Assembly (NCBI GenBank): GCA_964237235.1
Contig: CAXSGY010000001.1
Span: 248,001 to 312,000 of the forward strand
Length of the DNA: 64,000 nucleotides
Direction of reading: 5' to 3'
DNA from: GCA-002050365 sp964237235
GTDB taxonomy: Bacteria > Acidobacteriota > Blastocatellia > Pyrinomonadales > Pyrinomonadaceae
In this document: positions 41,475-50,138 of the stretch, in pieces
How positions within the stretch are numbered: the first letter of the stretch is position 1
Layout of the letters: every line of letters begins with the position of its first letter
Program-made: the position numbers and the translations under genes
Notes under the pieces: generated by a model
The model's database searches: none
The model's input: only the letters and a program-made list of their open reading frames with translations
Told to the model about the DNA's origin: nothing

Positions 41475-41786
41475 CTACGCCTTTTCGCTGATCATTTTCG
41501 TCAAAGTTATCTGCGGCGGTTCGGCGGCAAATCGTTCGACGGCGGCAGAAAATTCTCTGAAAAAATCGGTGGCGAAATGCCCGTCAATGGCGGCTTGATT
41601 TTTCCAGGTTTCGTGCCATATAAAAACCGTCGGGTCGTCAATTGCCTGATGAATGTCATAATTCACGCAGCCGTCTTCGGCGCGCGAATTCGCGACAATT
41701 TTCAACGCCGCCTGTTTTATTTCTTGAACCGCGTCGTCCTTCGCCTTCAAACGCGCAATCAGCACAATTCTTTCTTCGTTGTTCAT
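41475..41786 (-). CDS. Antibiotic biosynthesis monooxygenase (ABM/YgiN-like) domain protein
   Basis: A 103-residue dimeric-barrel protein. VLIARLKAKDD, SRAEDGCVNYDIHQ and FIWHETWKNQAAIDGHFAT fit the quinol monooxygenase-like YgiN group, which acts on quinols without cofactor. The substrate is unknown. Its place among quinone- and flavin-linked oxidoreductases is consistent with that role. Confidence 0.88.
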   Translation of the reverse strand: MNNEERIVLIARLKAKDDAVQEIKQAALKIVANSRAEDGCVNYDIHQAIDDPTVFIWHETWKNQAAIDGHFATDFFREFSAAVERFAAEPPQITLTKMISEKA

Positions 41787-41809
41787 AGATTTATTTTCGA
41801 TTTTAATTT

Positions 41810-42913
41810 TTAGATGCCATTAAATTTTTCGATTTTTTCGCCGTCGAGCGTTACATAATTTTTCATCACGTCCGCTGTCAGACACGAATGCACGGGCAGA
41901 ACGCCGACAAAATCGCCGATTTTAATTTGCTCGATCATTTCAAACGGCGCGTAGATTACGCCGTGTTCCTGTGAAAGCGAATTGACAAACGCGCCCGTTT
42001 CCGCTGTGTCCCAACCCTTATCTTCGAGCCTGACGACTTTGCCGAAACTCCGTTTTCCGCCCGGCAAAAGCAGTGCGTCTTTTGAAAAATGAACCGCGCC
42101 GCCGTAAATGACAATTTCGTTTCGTTCGGGATACTTCGCAACAACCGGACACGCCATTGCGACGGCGATTTGTTCGACCGCGCACGAACCGATTTCGCAC
42201 TGCACGACATCATAAAAGACAAAATTTCCCGCTCTGATTTCGTCCACGCCGTCGAAATTTTCCATTAGGCTGCACGTCGGCGTGTCGCCGTAGGAAACAA
42301 TCAAATCAGGAAACTTTTCGGCGTATTTTATTTTCAAAGGCAACACCGAATCAACGCTTTTTTGGTAAATTTCGGCAATCGCCGCCGTGTCCGATTTCAC
42401 GCCGTAACTGTGTCCGGCGTGCGTCAAAAATCCTTTGAAGTTGATTTTTTTGAAACGATTTATTTCGGAAATAATTTTGTCAATTAATTCAAAATCGTCG
42501 GCATTTACGCCGGTTCGATGATCGCCGCTGTCAACTTCGACGAACACATTGACCGGAAACTTCAATTCGTTTGCCAATTTTTCAATCGTTTCGGGCGCGA
42601 CGATTAACAAATTAAGCGTGATTCTTTCCGCCAGCGAATTTATCCGTTCAATTTCGTGAACGTTGACCGGAAACGCGACTGTAATATCTTTCCAATCGTC
42701 TTCCGAAAAATATTCCGCCATTCGCAGCGACGAAACCGTGATTTTTTCCACGCCGAACGGTCTGAACCAACGCCCGATTTCGCGTGATTGGTGAGTTTTG
42801 AAATGCGGGCGCAAAGCAACATTATTTTTTTGCGCCTTTGCCGCCATTTGTTCGATGTTTTTCAGACATTTGTTTTTATCCAAAAGCAAAGTCGGCTCGA
42901 TTAGTTGAAGCAT
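41810..42913 (-). CDS. D-threonine aldolase / D-serine dehydratase-like PLP enzyme
   Basis: A 367-residue fold-III (alanine racemase-like) PLP enzyme. The PLP lysine is K39 in RPHFKTHQS. VEVDSGDHRTGV and THAGHSYG line the cofactor, and the C-terminal PVHSCLTAD gives the His/Cys zinc site of this subgroup. Members cleave beta-hydroxy-D-amino acids or deaminate D-serine; which applies here is unclear. A 54-base perfect palindrome begins 10 bases before its start. Confidence 0.88.
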   Translation of the reverse strand: MLQLIEPTLLLDKNKCLKNIEQMAAKAQKNNVALRPHFKTHQSREIGRWFRPFGVEKITVSSLRMAEYFSEDDWKDITVAFPVNVHEIERINSLAERITLNLLIVAPETIEKLANELKFPVNVFVEVDSGDHRTGVNADDFELIDKIISEINRFKKINFKGFLTHAGHSYGVKSDTAAIAEIYQKSVDSVLPLKIKYAEKFPDLIVSYGDTPTCSLMENFDGVDEIRAGNFVFYDVVQCEIGSCAVEQIAVAMACPVVAKYPERNEIVIYGGAVHFSKDALLLPGGKRSFGKVVRLEDKGWDTAETGAFVNSLSQEHGVIYAPFEMIEQIKIGDFVGVLPVHSCLTADVMKNYVTLDGEKIEKFNGI

Positions 42914-42923
42914 ATTGAAGTGT

Positions 42924-42977
42924 GAAGCGGGAACGCCGAATCTAAAATAATTATTTTAGATTCGGCGTTCCCGCTTC
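42924..42977. repeat. Perfect 54-bp palindrome
   Basis: Two 27-base arms, 42924-42950 and 42951-42977, are exact inverses with no spacer. The arms begin GAAGCGGGAACGCCGAATCT and end in TAAAATAA at the centre. It fits between an aldo/keto reductase stop and the next start, with 5 and 10 bases to spare. Confidence 0.95.
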
Positions 42978-42982
42978 CGCCT

Positions 42983-43972
42983 TTATCTGTTCACCGTCGC
43001 CATCATCGCTTCGGGATAACGAAGTCCCGAAACCGCGTCTTTCGGAAAAACATCATCAATTTGCGCGAGTTCCGTTTGACTTAAAACGATTTCCGCCGCG
43101 CCCGCGTTCTGTTCCAAATATTTACGCCGCTTCGTTCCCGGAATCGGCACGATGTCCTGACCTTGCGCGAGAACCCACGCGAGCGCGAGCTGCGATGCCG
43201 TGACGTTTTTCGATTCGGCGATTTCTCCGATTTTTTCCACGAGCCGCAAATTCTTTTCAAAATTTTCGCCCTGAAAGCGCGGACTCGTGCGGCGATAATC
43301 GTCTTCGGGAATATCTTCAAATTTTTTGAATTCGCCGGAAAGAAAACCGCGTCCGAGCGGCGAATAAGCGACAAAACCGATATTCAATTCGCGGCACGCC
43401 GCCAACACATCGTTATCTTCCGGGTCGCGCGTCCACAAAGAATATTCCGACTGCAAAGCCGTGATCGGATGGATCTTTGAAGCCTTTCGCAAAGTTTCCG
43501 CGCCCGCTTCAGAAAGTCCGATGTAACGAATTTTTCCTTCTTCGATTAATTTCGCCAGCGCGCCGACGGTTTCTTCAATCGGCGTATTCGGGTCAATGCG
43601 GTGCTGATAATAAAGATCAATCGTTTCGATTCCGAGCCGCTTCAGACTTCCCTCGACCGCCCGGCGAACCGTTTCCGGCGAGCCGTCAATGATGCGCTTA
43701 TTCGCATCGTTCGGGTCGGGATAAATGCCGAATTTCGTCGCAATCACAAATTCGTCGCGCTTGCCTTTGACGGCTTTGCCGACTAATTCTTCATTGGTAT
43801 AAGGTCCATACATTTCGGCTGTGTCGAGAAAATTTACGCCCAATTCCAAAGCGCGGTGAATCGTTTTAACGGATTCCTCGTCGTCGCGCCCCGAATAAAA
43901 AGCCGACATTCCCATACAACCCAAACCGATTTCCGAAACTTCCAAATCTTTTCCCAATAATCGTTTTTTCAT
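42983..43972 (-). CDS. Aldo/keto reductase
   Basis: A 329-residue NADPH-dependent carbonyl reductase of the AKR12/13-like group. LGLGCMGMSAFY, FLDTAEMYGPYTNEEL (catalytic Asp and Tyr), the Lys in VIATKFG and YYQHRIDP (His) are present. The C-terminal PIPGTKRRKYLEQN binds the cofactor. The length is standard. The first gene of the minus-strand oxidoreductase stretch to be met from the left. Confidence 0.94.
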   Translation of the reverse strand: MKKRLLGKDLEVSEIGLGCMGMSAFYSGRDDEESVKTIHRALELGVNFLDTAEMYGPYTNEELVGKAVKGKRDEFVIATKFGIYPDPNDANKRIIDGSPETVRRAVEGSLKRLGIETIDLYYQHRIDPNTPIEETVGALAKLIEEGKIRYIGLSEAGAETLRKASKIHPITALQSEYSLWTRDPEDNDVLAACRELNIGFVAYSPLGRGFLSGEFKKFEDIPEDDYRRTSPRFQGENFEKNLRLVEKIGEIAESKNVTASQLALAWVLAQGQDIVPIPGTKRRKYLEQNAGAAEIVLSQTELAQIDDVFPKDAVSGLRYPEAMMATVNR

Positions 43973-44099
43973 AATTTTAATTTTATCAAATTTTTGATTC
44001 TCTCTTGCAGCCGATCAGATCAGTAAAATTCACCCTGCGTTCTCTGCAACTTAAGTAATTTTCTACCGCACAGAATGCAAAGTTTTTCGCAAAAACTCG

Positions 44100-44903
44100 C
44101 TAAGATTTTGCGCTTTCCGACTTGTTCTTTTCCGCCAAAATCACCGTTCGTATTTTCCTCAGCGAATGCAGCCAGCGGTCGTAATTTTCCGCTTTGTTGA
44201 CGATATATCCGGCGACTTCCGCGTGCGGCAGAATCAAAAATTGTTCGCTTTCCAAACCTTTAACAACCGCGTCAGCGCACGCCTCAACCGAAATCGAATC
44301 GGCGAACAGAAAATTTTCCGCTTCGCCTTCCGCGCTCGCAATCAGCTGCGTCCGTACGCCTTGCGGACACAAGCAAAAAATTTTAATTCCCGCGTCGTGA
44401 AATTCGATGGAAAGCGATTCGGCATACGCGACCGCCGCGTGTTTCGTTACAGCATACGGCGCGGCGTACGGATGCGTGAGCAATCCCGCCGCCGAAGCCG
44501 TAATCAAAAAATATCCTTCGCCGCGCGCGAGCATCGAAGGAAACGCGGCGCGGGCAAGATACAAATGCGACAAAACATTGACCTCGTAAATTTTCTGCCA
44601 GACCGCGTTTGAAACTTCCAGATTTCCTTCCGCGCCGCCGATGCCCGCATTTGAACAAACGAAATCTATGCGACCGCATTCGTTCAAAATCTCATCAACG
44701 ACCGCTTTGCAATTCGCTTCGTCGGCGACATCGAGCCGCAACGCTTTGCCGTCAATGTCGGCGGCGACTCGTTCGGCGTTTTCAAAATCCAAATCCGCCA
44801 CGAAAATTTTCGCCGCGCCGTCCGCCGCGAATCTTTCACACAACGCTTTCCCGATGCCGTTCGCGCCGCCGGTGACGAGAATTATTTTATCTTTAACATT
44901 CAT
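44100..44903 (-). CDS. Short-chain dehydrogenase/reductase
   Basis: A 267-residue NAD(P)-dependent SDR. Cofactor motif TGGANGIGKAL near residue 11, NNAG-type CSNAGIGG, the catalytic Ser region ITASAAGLL and YAVTKHAAV (YxxxK) are visible. The C-terminal ~30 residues form a basic tail. Aspartate in VADLDFENA after beta-2 suggests NAD preference. The substrate is unknown. Confidence 0.92.
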   Translation of the reverse strand: MNVKDKIILVTGGANGIGKALCERFAADGAAKIFVADLDFENAERVAADIDGKALRLDVADEANCKAVVDEILNECGRIDFVCSNAGIGGAEGNLEVSNAVWQKIYEVNVLSHLYLARAAFPSMLARGEGYFLITASAAGLLTHPYAAPYAVTKHAAVAYAESLSIEFHDAGIKIFCLCPQGVRTQLIASAEGEAENFLFADSISVEACADAVVKGLESEQFLILPHAEVAGYIVNKAENYDRWLHSLRKIRTVILAEKNKSESAKS

Positions 44904-45144
44904 AAATTTTTAGCCGCGAACAAATGTGAAATTTCACGAAAGAATTTTTTTAGCCACAGATGCACACGGATAAATACTGATTTAAGAAAGATAAAGACAA
45001 ATTAATTTTTACTTCTGATTACAGCTGCCGGAAAGACAAAAACAGTTTTGATTTATCTTTTTCTTATCTGTGTGCATCCGTGTGCATCTGTGGCTGATTT
45101 CCTCGATTTTCTTGTCTTTTTCCGAGTCTTTTCGCGGCTGAATC
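44904..45144. repeat. Gap filled by a CACAGATGCACACGGAT-type hairpin
   Basis: AGCCACAGATGCACACGGAT near 44951 and its inverse ending GTGCATCTGTGGCT near 45095 enclose about 90 A/T-rich bases. No gene is seen. It belongs to the ATCTGCG/GCAGATG family recurring at 47706, 49284, 52776 and 61553. Confidence 0.75.
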
Positions 45145-46065
45145 TCAAACTTTCAAAACAATCTTTCCGCGAGTTTTGCCTGCTTTGCTCAATTCGTGCG
45201 CTTGTTTGATTTCCGACAGCGGCAGCACTTTATCAACGTGCGTTTTCAGTTTTCCGCCGGCGGCGAATTCGGCGAATTCCGCCAGTTGTTCAGCATTCGC
45301 TTCGGCATTGACCATCGCCGCCTTGACACCGAATTTCTCCGCCGTTTCCGGTGACGGCGGCTGAACGAGCGTGACGAGAAATCCGCCCTTTTTCAGCGTT
45401 TGAAACGAGCGTTCCTGCGTCTCGCCGCCGATTGTATCCAACACGACATCGGCATCTTCGGCAACATCTTCAAACTTTTCCTTCGTGTAATCAATAAACT
45501 CGTCCGCGCCCAAACTTTTCACGAAATCTTCGTTTTTGCCCGAAGCCGTGCCGATGACATACGCGCCTTTGGCTTTGGCGAGTTGGACAGCCATCGAACC
45601 GACTCCGCCCGCCGCCGCGTGAATCAAAATTTTCTGTCCTTTCTGCAAATTCGCCAGACCGAAAATCGCCTGATGCGCCGTCAGCGCGCCGACCGGAATC
45701 GCCGAAGCGTTTTCGTAATCAACGTTTTCCGGTTTTTTGGCGATTCCAGATTCTTTGACCGCCGCGTATTCGGCATAGCCGCCGGTGTGCGATTCGAGAT
45801 AGCCGAAAACCTGGTCGCCCTTTTTGAAATTTTGAACATCCGCGCCCGTTTCTTCGATTGTTCCGGCGATTTCACAGCCCAAAATCGCGGGCAGTTCGAT
45901 GCCGAACATATCGCCCATCCCGTCGCGGATTTTCCAGTCAACCGGATTGACCGCCGACGCGATGACTTTTATCAAAACTTCATTCGCTTTCGGCGCGGGC
46001 TTTTCCGTTTCTTCGTATTTCAAAACGTTTTCGTCGCCGTATTCATTAATTATTACTGCTTTCAT
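45145..46065 (-). CDS. Zinc-independent MDR oxidoreductase (quinone reductase-like)
   Basis: A 306-residue medium-chain reductase. The N-terminal GroES-like domain includes VIASAVNPVDWKIRDG, followed by the Rossmann motif AAAGGVGSMAVQLAKAKG and DVVLDTIGGE. Zinc ligands of alcohol dehydrogenases are absent. It probably uses NADPH to reduce quinones or enones. It lies downstream of a small exported-protein gene. Confidence 0.92.
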   Translation of the reverse strand: MKAVIINEYGDENVLKYEETEKPAPKANEVLIKVIASAVNPVDWKIRDGMGDMFGIELPAILGCEIAGTIEETGADVQNFKKGDQVFGYLESHTGGYAEYAAVKESGIAKKPENVDYENASAIPVGALTAHQAIFGLANLQKGQKILIHAAAGGVGSMAVQLAKAKGAYVIGTASGKNEDFVKSLGADEFIDYTKEKFEDVAEDADVVLDTIGGETQERSFQTLKKGGFLVTLVQPPSPETAEKFGVKAAMVNAEANAEQLAEFAEFAAGGKLKTHVDKVLPLSEIKQAHELSKAGKTRGKIVLKV

Positions 46066-46094
46066 TTTCTATTCCTTTTTCTAAATTTTCAGTT

Positions 46095-46706
46095 TTATTT
46101 GATCCGTTTGAAAACGTATTTGATTGCCAAAAATTCCTCTTCGCCCGGAAAAATCATATATTGCTCGTTGGTGTTTTCGTCTTTTCCGAACGTGATAACG
46201 CGGCGTTGTTTGGTCAGCAAACCGGCGTGTTTTTCATCCCACATCGGCGGCGCGACAAAATTTTCGAGATAAACGGTGATCGAATTGTTTGCCATCTTGT
46301 TTTCGACGCTCGCCTCGTTCATCGAAATCGGAAAGCGCGTATCGAAAACCGAATATTCCCAGCGTTTGTTCGTGCGGTTGTAGTTCAGGTAAGACATTCT
46401 CGTGAACGGATTCGGATCGTCAGCGTTTACCGGAGTCATCGTTTCCTGCAAAAAATTTCCCATCATTTTTCTTTCCAACTGAAAAGTATTGTCCGACAAA
46501 ATTTCGCGCCCGCCGATTTTATAGACGATCATTTTGACCGACCATTTGCCGACGAGCGGCTTGACCGAATCGTATTCGGGACCTTGTTTGAGAATCATTT
46601 CCATCGCCAGCGGACTGCTTTTATCCGTCTGCTGGGCGTTTGCCGCAAAGACGAAAAAAACCATACCGGCGATTAACGAAAAAACTATTTTTATTTTCCT
46701 TGTCAT
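46095..46706 (-). CDS. Exported DUF1579-like protein
   Basis: A 203-residue protein with a signal peptide (about 1-24, FAANAQ). The mature part begins with a helix, then LVGKWSVKMIVYKIGGREI and antiparallel strands (KRWEYSVFDTRFPI, QYMIFPGEEEFLAIKYVFKR), resembling DUF1579-type beta-barrels. The family assignment is tentative. Spacing of about 30 bases to genes on both sides suggests one transcript with the two MDR genes. Confidence 0.65.
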   Translation of the reverse strand: MTRKIKIVFSLIAGMVFFVFAANAQQTDKSSPLAMEMILKQGPEYDSVKPLVGKWSVKMIVYKIGGREILSDNTFQLERKMMGNFLQETMTPVNADDPNPFTRMSYLNYNRTNKRWEYSVFDTRFPISMNEASVENKMANNSITVYLENFVAPPMWDEKHAGLLTKQRRVITFGKDENTNEQYMIFPGEEEFLAIKYVFKRIK

Positions 46707-46733
46707 AACTTCCCTCTGATATTTTTTGCTGAT

Positions 46734-47690
46734 TTATTTATTTGTCAAAACGACCTTGCCCGTCGTTTTTCTGTCTTCCATCGCTTTGTGCGCGTCCGCC
46801 GCCTGTTCGAGCGAAAATTCCGTCACCGAAATTTGCAAACGACTTTCGGCGACATACGTCATCAATTCTTTCGTAAATTTCGACATATTTTGCGGCGTTT
46901 CGAGATTCAGATTGTAACCTTTAACGGTCTGCATTTTGCCCAAAAGACTGAGCGCGGAAATCTGAAAATCTTCGCCCGAAGCCGCGCCGTAAATGTGCAT
47001 CACGCCTTTGGTCGCCAAAACTTTGAAATTTGAACGCCCGAGTTCGCCGCCGACCATTTCGATAATCACGTCCGCGCCTTTGTTTTCCGTCGCCCGCAAA
47101 ACTTCGTCAGTCCAGTCGGATTCAGTGTAGTTAACAGCGAAATCCGCGCCGAGTTTGGTAACAAGTTCGAGTTTCTGCTCGCTCGAAGCCGTGCCGATGA
47201 CCTTCGCGCCTTTTATTTTCGCCAACTGCACGAGCAAGCTGCCGACACCGCCCGCCGCCGCGTGAATTAAGATCGTCTGTCCTGATTTCAAATCCTCAAG
47301 CAGCCCGAGCGCGGTCAAACCCTGCACAAGCAGAGCCGTCGCTTCGTTAAACCCAAGCTTTTCGGGAATCGGCACGACGGTTTGCGCGTTTGCCACAGCA
47401 TATTCCGCATAACCGCCGCCGCGAATCGTCGCCAAAACGCGCTGTCCGATTTGTAAATGATTGACGTTTTCGCCGACCGCTTCAATCGTTCCCGCCACTT
47501 CAAAACCGAGCGTGAACGGCAAGTTGGGCTTAAACAGATATTTGTTTTCCCGCAGCCTCGTGTCGGCGTAATTGATGCCCGCCGCCGCCGTTTTAATTAA
47601 AACTTCGCCTTCTTTCGGAGCCGGTTTTTCAATTTCATCAACCGACAATTTATCCGTTCCGCCAAATTCGTGTATTCTGATTGCTTTCAT
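46734..47690 (-). CDS. NADPH:quinone reductase-like MDR protein
   Basis: A 318-residue zeta-crystallin/QOR-type reductase. AAAGINYADTRLRENKY, GFEVAGTIEAVGENV, HAAAGGVGSLLVQLAKIKGA and VIEMVGGELG are typical of Qor. No catalytic zinc residues. It is more Qor-like than the gene at 45145. It likely reduces quinones or alpha,beta-unsaturated carbonyls. Confidence 0.93.
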   Translation of the reverse strand: MKAIRIHEFGGTDKLSVDEIEKPAPKEGEVLIKTAAAGINYADTRLRENKYLFKPNLPFTLGFEVAGTIEAVGENVNHLQIGQRVLATIRGGGYAEYAVANAQTVVPIPEKLGFNEATALLVQGLTALGLLEDLKSGQTILIHAAAGGVGSLLVQLAKIKGAKVIGTASSEQKLELVTKLGADFAVNYTESDWTDEVLRATENKGADVIIEMVGGELGRSNFKVLATKGVMHIYGAASGEDFQISALSLLGKMQTVKGYNLNLETPQNMSKFTKELMTYVAESRLQISVTEFSLEQAADAHKAMEDRKTTGKVVLTNK

Positions 47691-47705
47691 AATTTTTATT
47701 TTTAA

Positions 47706-47812
47706 TTAACCGCAGATGAACGCAGATGGACGCGGATAAGAACTTTAAAATGACGAACCAATTTCCAACTTCCCTAAAAATCTGCGTTCATCTGCGTTCA
47801 TCTGCGGTTAAG
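47706..47812. repeat. Hairpin of CGCAGATGAACGCAGATG units
   Basis: Left arm AACCGCAGATGAACGCAGAT and right arm ATCTGCGTTCATCTGCGGTT enclose about 40 bases. The right arm ends beside the stop of the GxxExxY gene. Confidence 0.88.
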
Positions 47813-47814
47813 TT

Positions 47815-48213
47815 TTACACCAAAATATTCTTTAAATTTGCTGACTGAAATACCCGCTTTACTTCAACACGCGGCTTGCCGAAGTTTATCAATAGACAAA
47901 GCGGCAATTTCGTCGCCTGCAAATAGTTCAAACATTGAGCAAGATGAATCTCGTCAATATTTTTGATTGTTTTCAACTCGACCAAAATTTTATCTTCGAT
48001 TAACAAATCCGCGATAAATTCGCCCACAATACTGTTTTTGTAATAAACTTTTACCGGATACTGCTGTTCTACAGCAAGTCGTTTTTCACGGATTTCCAAC
48101 GCCAGCGCATTTTCATAAACCTTTTCCAAAAATCCGTTTCCCAAAGCATTTCCGACCGCATAAGAACACCCGATAATAGTTTCGCTGATTTTATTAAGTT
48201 CGTCTTCATCCAT
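47815..48213 (-). CDS. GxxExxY-family protein
   Basis: A 132-residue protein with the signature GNGFLEKVYENAL and the nuclease-like stretch GEFIADLLIEDKILVELKT of the PD-(D/E)XK-type GxxExxY family; activity is unproven. The start at 48213 (MDEDELNKI) is preferred because the upstream 12 codons are a CGCAGATG repeat. These small genes are often found next to dispersed repeats. It is embedded among oxidoreductases without clear connection. Confidence 0.85.
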   Translation of the reverse strand: MDEDELNKISETIIGCSYAVGNALGNGFLEKVYENALALEIREKRLAVEQQYPVKVYYKNSIVGEFIADLLIEDKILVELKTIKNIDEIHLAQCLNYLQATKLPLCLLINFGKPRVEVKRVFQSANLKNILV

Positions 48214-48235
48214 AAAAATCAAAAAATATCTGCGT

Positions 48236-49264
48236 TTATCCGCGTCCATCTGCGGTTAATTTCTTTTCATTAAAAAGTTCCGCGATAATTTCATACGAAC
48301 GCAGACGCTTTTCCTGATCGTAAATCATCGCGTTGACCATAATTTCGTCGGCTTTCGTTTCCTTCAAATACGCTTCCAACTTTTGCCTGACCGTTTCGCG
48401 GCTGCCGATAATCGAGCCACCAGTGCGCGAAGCGACCAATGCTTTTTCGCGCTCGTTCCAAACCGCGTTCATATCCGCAATTGGCGGCGGAATTTTGCCC
48501 GGCATATTTCTGACTAAATTTAAAAAAGATTGATATTGTGAAGTTGCCAGAAATTCTGCTTCCTCGTCGGTTTCCGCCGCGATAATATTCAGCGCGATCA
48601 TCGCATACGGCTTTTGCAAATTTTCGGAAGGCTGGAAAACCTTGCGGTAAAGTTCCAGCGAAGGCAAAGCATATTCGGGCGAAAAATGCGCGGCGAATCC
48701 GAACGGCAAGCCTAAAACTCCGGCTAAATGCGCTGAAAAACCGCTCGAACTCAAAAGCCAAATCGGGACGCTCAAACCCGCGCCCGGAACGGCTTGAACC
48801 AACTGTCCCGAAACTTTTTCACGAAAGAAAAATCGCAGTTCTTCAAGCTGTTCGGGAAATTCTTCGCCGTCGTTATTTAACGTTCGCCGCAACGCCAAAG
48901 TCGCCGGTCGGTCGGTTCCCGGAGCGCGTCCCAAACCCAAATCAATTCGTCCGGGATAAAGACTTTCGAGCGTTCCGAATTGTTCGGCGATGACAACAGG
49001 AGCGTGATTGGAAAGCATAATTCCGCCCGAGCCGACGCGAATTTTTTTCGTGTTTCCGGCGACGAATCCGATGACCAACGAAGTCGCCGCGCTCGCAATG
49101 CCGGGCATATTATGATGTTCGGCGAGCCAGAATCTTTTGTAACCCAACGCTTCGGTACGCTGCGCCAGATTCAAGGTTCTGTTAAAAGCATCACCCGCCG
49201 TTTCGCCTTCAAAAATCGGCGACAAATCCAAAACCGAAAACGGAATTTTTGTCATACTAATCAT
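48236..49264 (-). CDS. LLM-class (luciferase-like) flavin-dependent oxidoreductase
   Basis: A 342-residue FMN-dependent TIM-barrel monooxygenase-type protein. Characteristic are SVLDLSPI, GYKRFWLAEHHNMPGIASAA, VGSGGIMLSNHAP and IDLGLGRAPGTD. An AGGAGAGG ribosome site lies 4 bases before the ATG at 49264. It is close to the YhbW/MsnO8 group, with no known physiological substrate. Confidence 0.93.
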   Translation of the reverse strand: MISMTKIPFSVLDLSPIFEGETAGDAFNRTLNLAQRTEALGYKRFWLAEHHNMPGIASAATSLVIGFVAGNTKKIRVGSGGIMLSNHAPVVIAEQFGTLESLYPGRIDLGLGRAPGTDRPATLALRRTLNNDGEEFPEQLEELRFFFREKVSGQLVQAVPGAGLSVPIWLLSSSGFSAHLAGVLGLPFGFAAHFSPEYALPSLELYRKVFQPSENLQKPYAMIALNIIAAETDEEAEFLATSQYQSFLNLVRNMPGKIPPPIADMNAVWNEREKALVASRTGGSIIGSRETVRQKLEAYLKETKADEIMVNAMIYDQEKRLRSYEIIAELFNEKKLTADGRG

Positions 49265-49283
49265 AATTCCTCTCCTTTTTGCT

Positions 49284-49345
49284 AACCGCAGATGAACGCA
49301 GATTTTTATAATTATCTGCGTTTATTCGCGTCCATCTGCGGTTAA
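49284..49345. repeat. Hairpin of GCAGATGAACGCAGAT units
   Basis: AACCGCAGATGAACGCAGAT and ATCTGCGTTTATTCGCGTCC with ATCTGCGGTT are inverted around ATAATTAT. It sits between the SDR stop and the LLM start. Confidence 0.88.
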
Positions 49346-49353
49346 ATATTTCA

Positions 49354-50082
49354 CTACCAAGGCACAACGCCCTGGTCGTCAAAATAGCCACCTGTTGCGC
49401 CGCTCTCGGGCAGCATCGCCAGATCGAAAATAATTGACGCGCCTTGCTCGACAGTTTTCGGTCCGCTGTTGTTGTTTAAATCCGTCGCCGTGTATCCGGG
49501 ATCGGCTGAATTTACCTTAATTTTCGCGTCTCTTAACTGGTGCGCGAGAATGACCGTAAACATATTCAGCGCGGCTTTCGACGAGTTGTAAGCAATCGGT
49601 TTGACGGCGGAAAAATCCCAATTCGGATCGCTGTTTTGCGTCAACGAACCGAGACCGCTCGAAACATTAACAATGCGCCCGCCGTCCGATTTTTTTAACA
49701 GCGGCAGAAACGCCTGCGTGACGGCAATCACGCCGAAAAAGTTCGTGTCGAAAGTTTGACGAATTTTTTCAAGATTAAATTCGCCCGGCTCGACTCCGTA
49801 TTCGACGGCGATTCCGGCATTGTTCACTAAAATATCGAGTTTGCCGTAATTTTCTTCGACATATTTCGCCGCCGCTTCGAGCGTTTTTTCGTTCGTGACA
49901 TCAATCAAAACGAATTCGACATCTGAATTTTCCGACTGTAATTTTTCAGCCGCTTCCCGTCCGCGTTTTTCGTCGCGCGCGCCAATCAGAACTTTCACGT
50001 TTTGATTCGCCAACTGCCGCGCCGTTTCAAATCCCAAACCTTTATTCGCGCCCGTAATCAGCGCAATTTTCTTTTCAATCAT
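49354..50082 (-). CDS. Short-chain dehydrogenase/reductase (carbonyl reductase-like)
   Basis: A 242-residue SDR. TGANKGLGFETARQL is the cofactor motif, NNAGIAVEYG the NAG region, VNVSSGLGSL the catalytic Ser and YNSSKAALNMF the YxxxK. The ANKGLG form and the ending GATGGYFDDQGVVPW are typical of plant/bacterial carbonyl reductase-like SDRs. NADP(H) preference is suggested by the Arg after beta-2 (GARDEKRG). Confidence 0.93.
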   Translation of the reverse strand: MIEKKIALITGANKGLGFETARQLANQNVKVLIGARDEKRGREAAEKLQSENSDVEFVLIDVTNEKTLEAAAKYVEENYGKLDILVNNAGIAVEYGVEPGEFNLEKIRQTFDTNFFGVIAVTQAFLPLLKKSDGGRIVNVSSGLGSLTQNSDPNWDFSAVKPIAYNSSKAALNMFTVILAHQLRDAKIKVNSADPGYTATDLNNNSGPKTVEQGASIIFDLAMLPESGATGGYFDDQGVVPW

Positions 50083-50138
50083 TTTATTTTTCCTCTTTTT
50101 GAATCCGCGTTATCCGCGTTCATCCGCGGCAAAATTTC

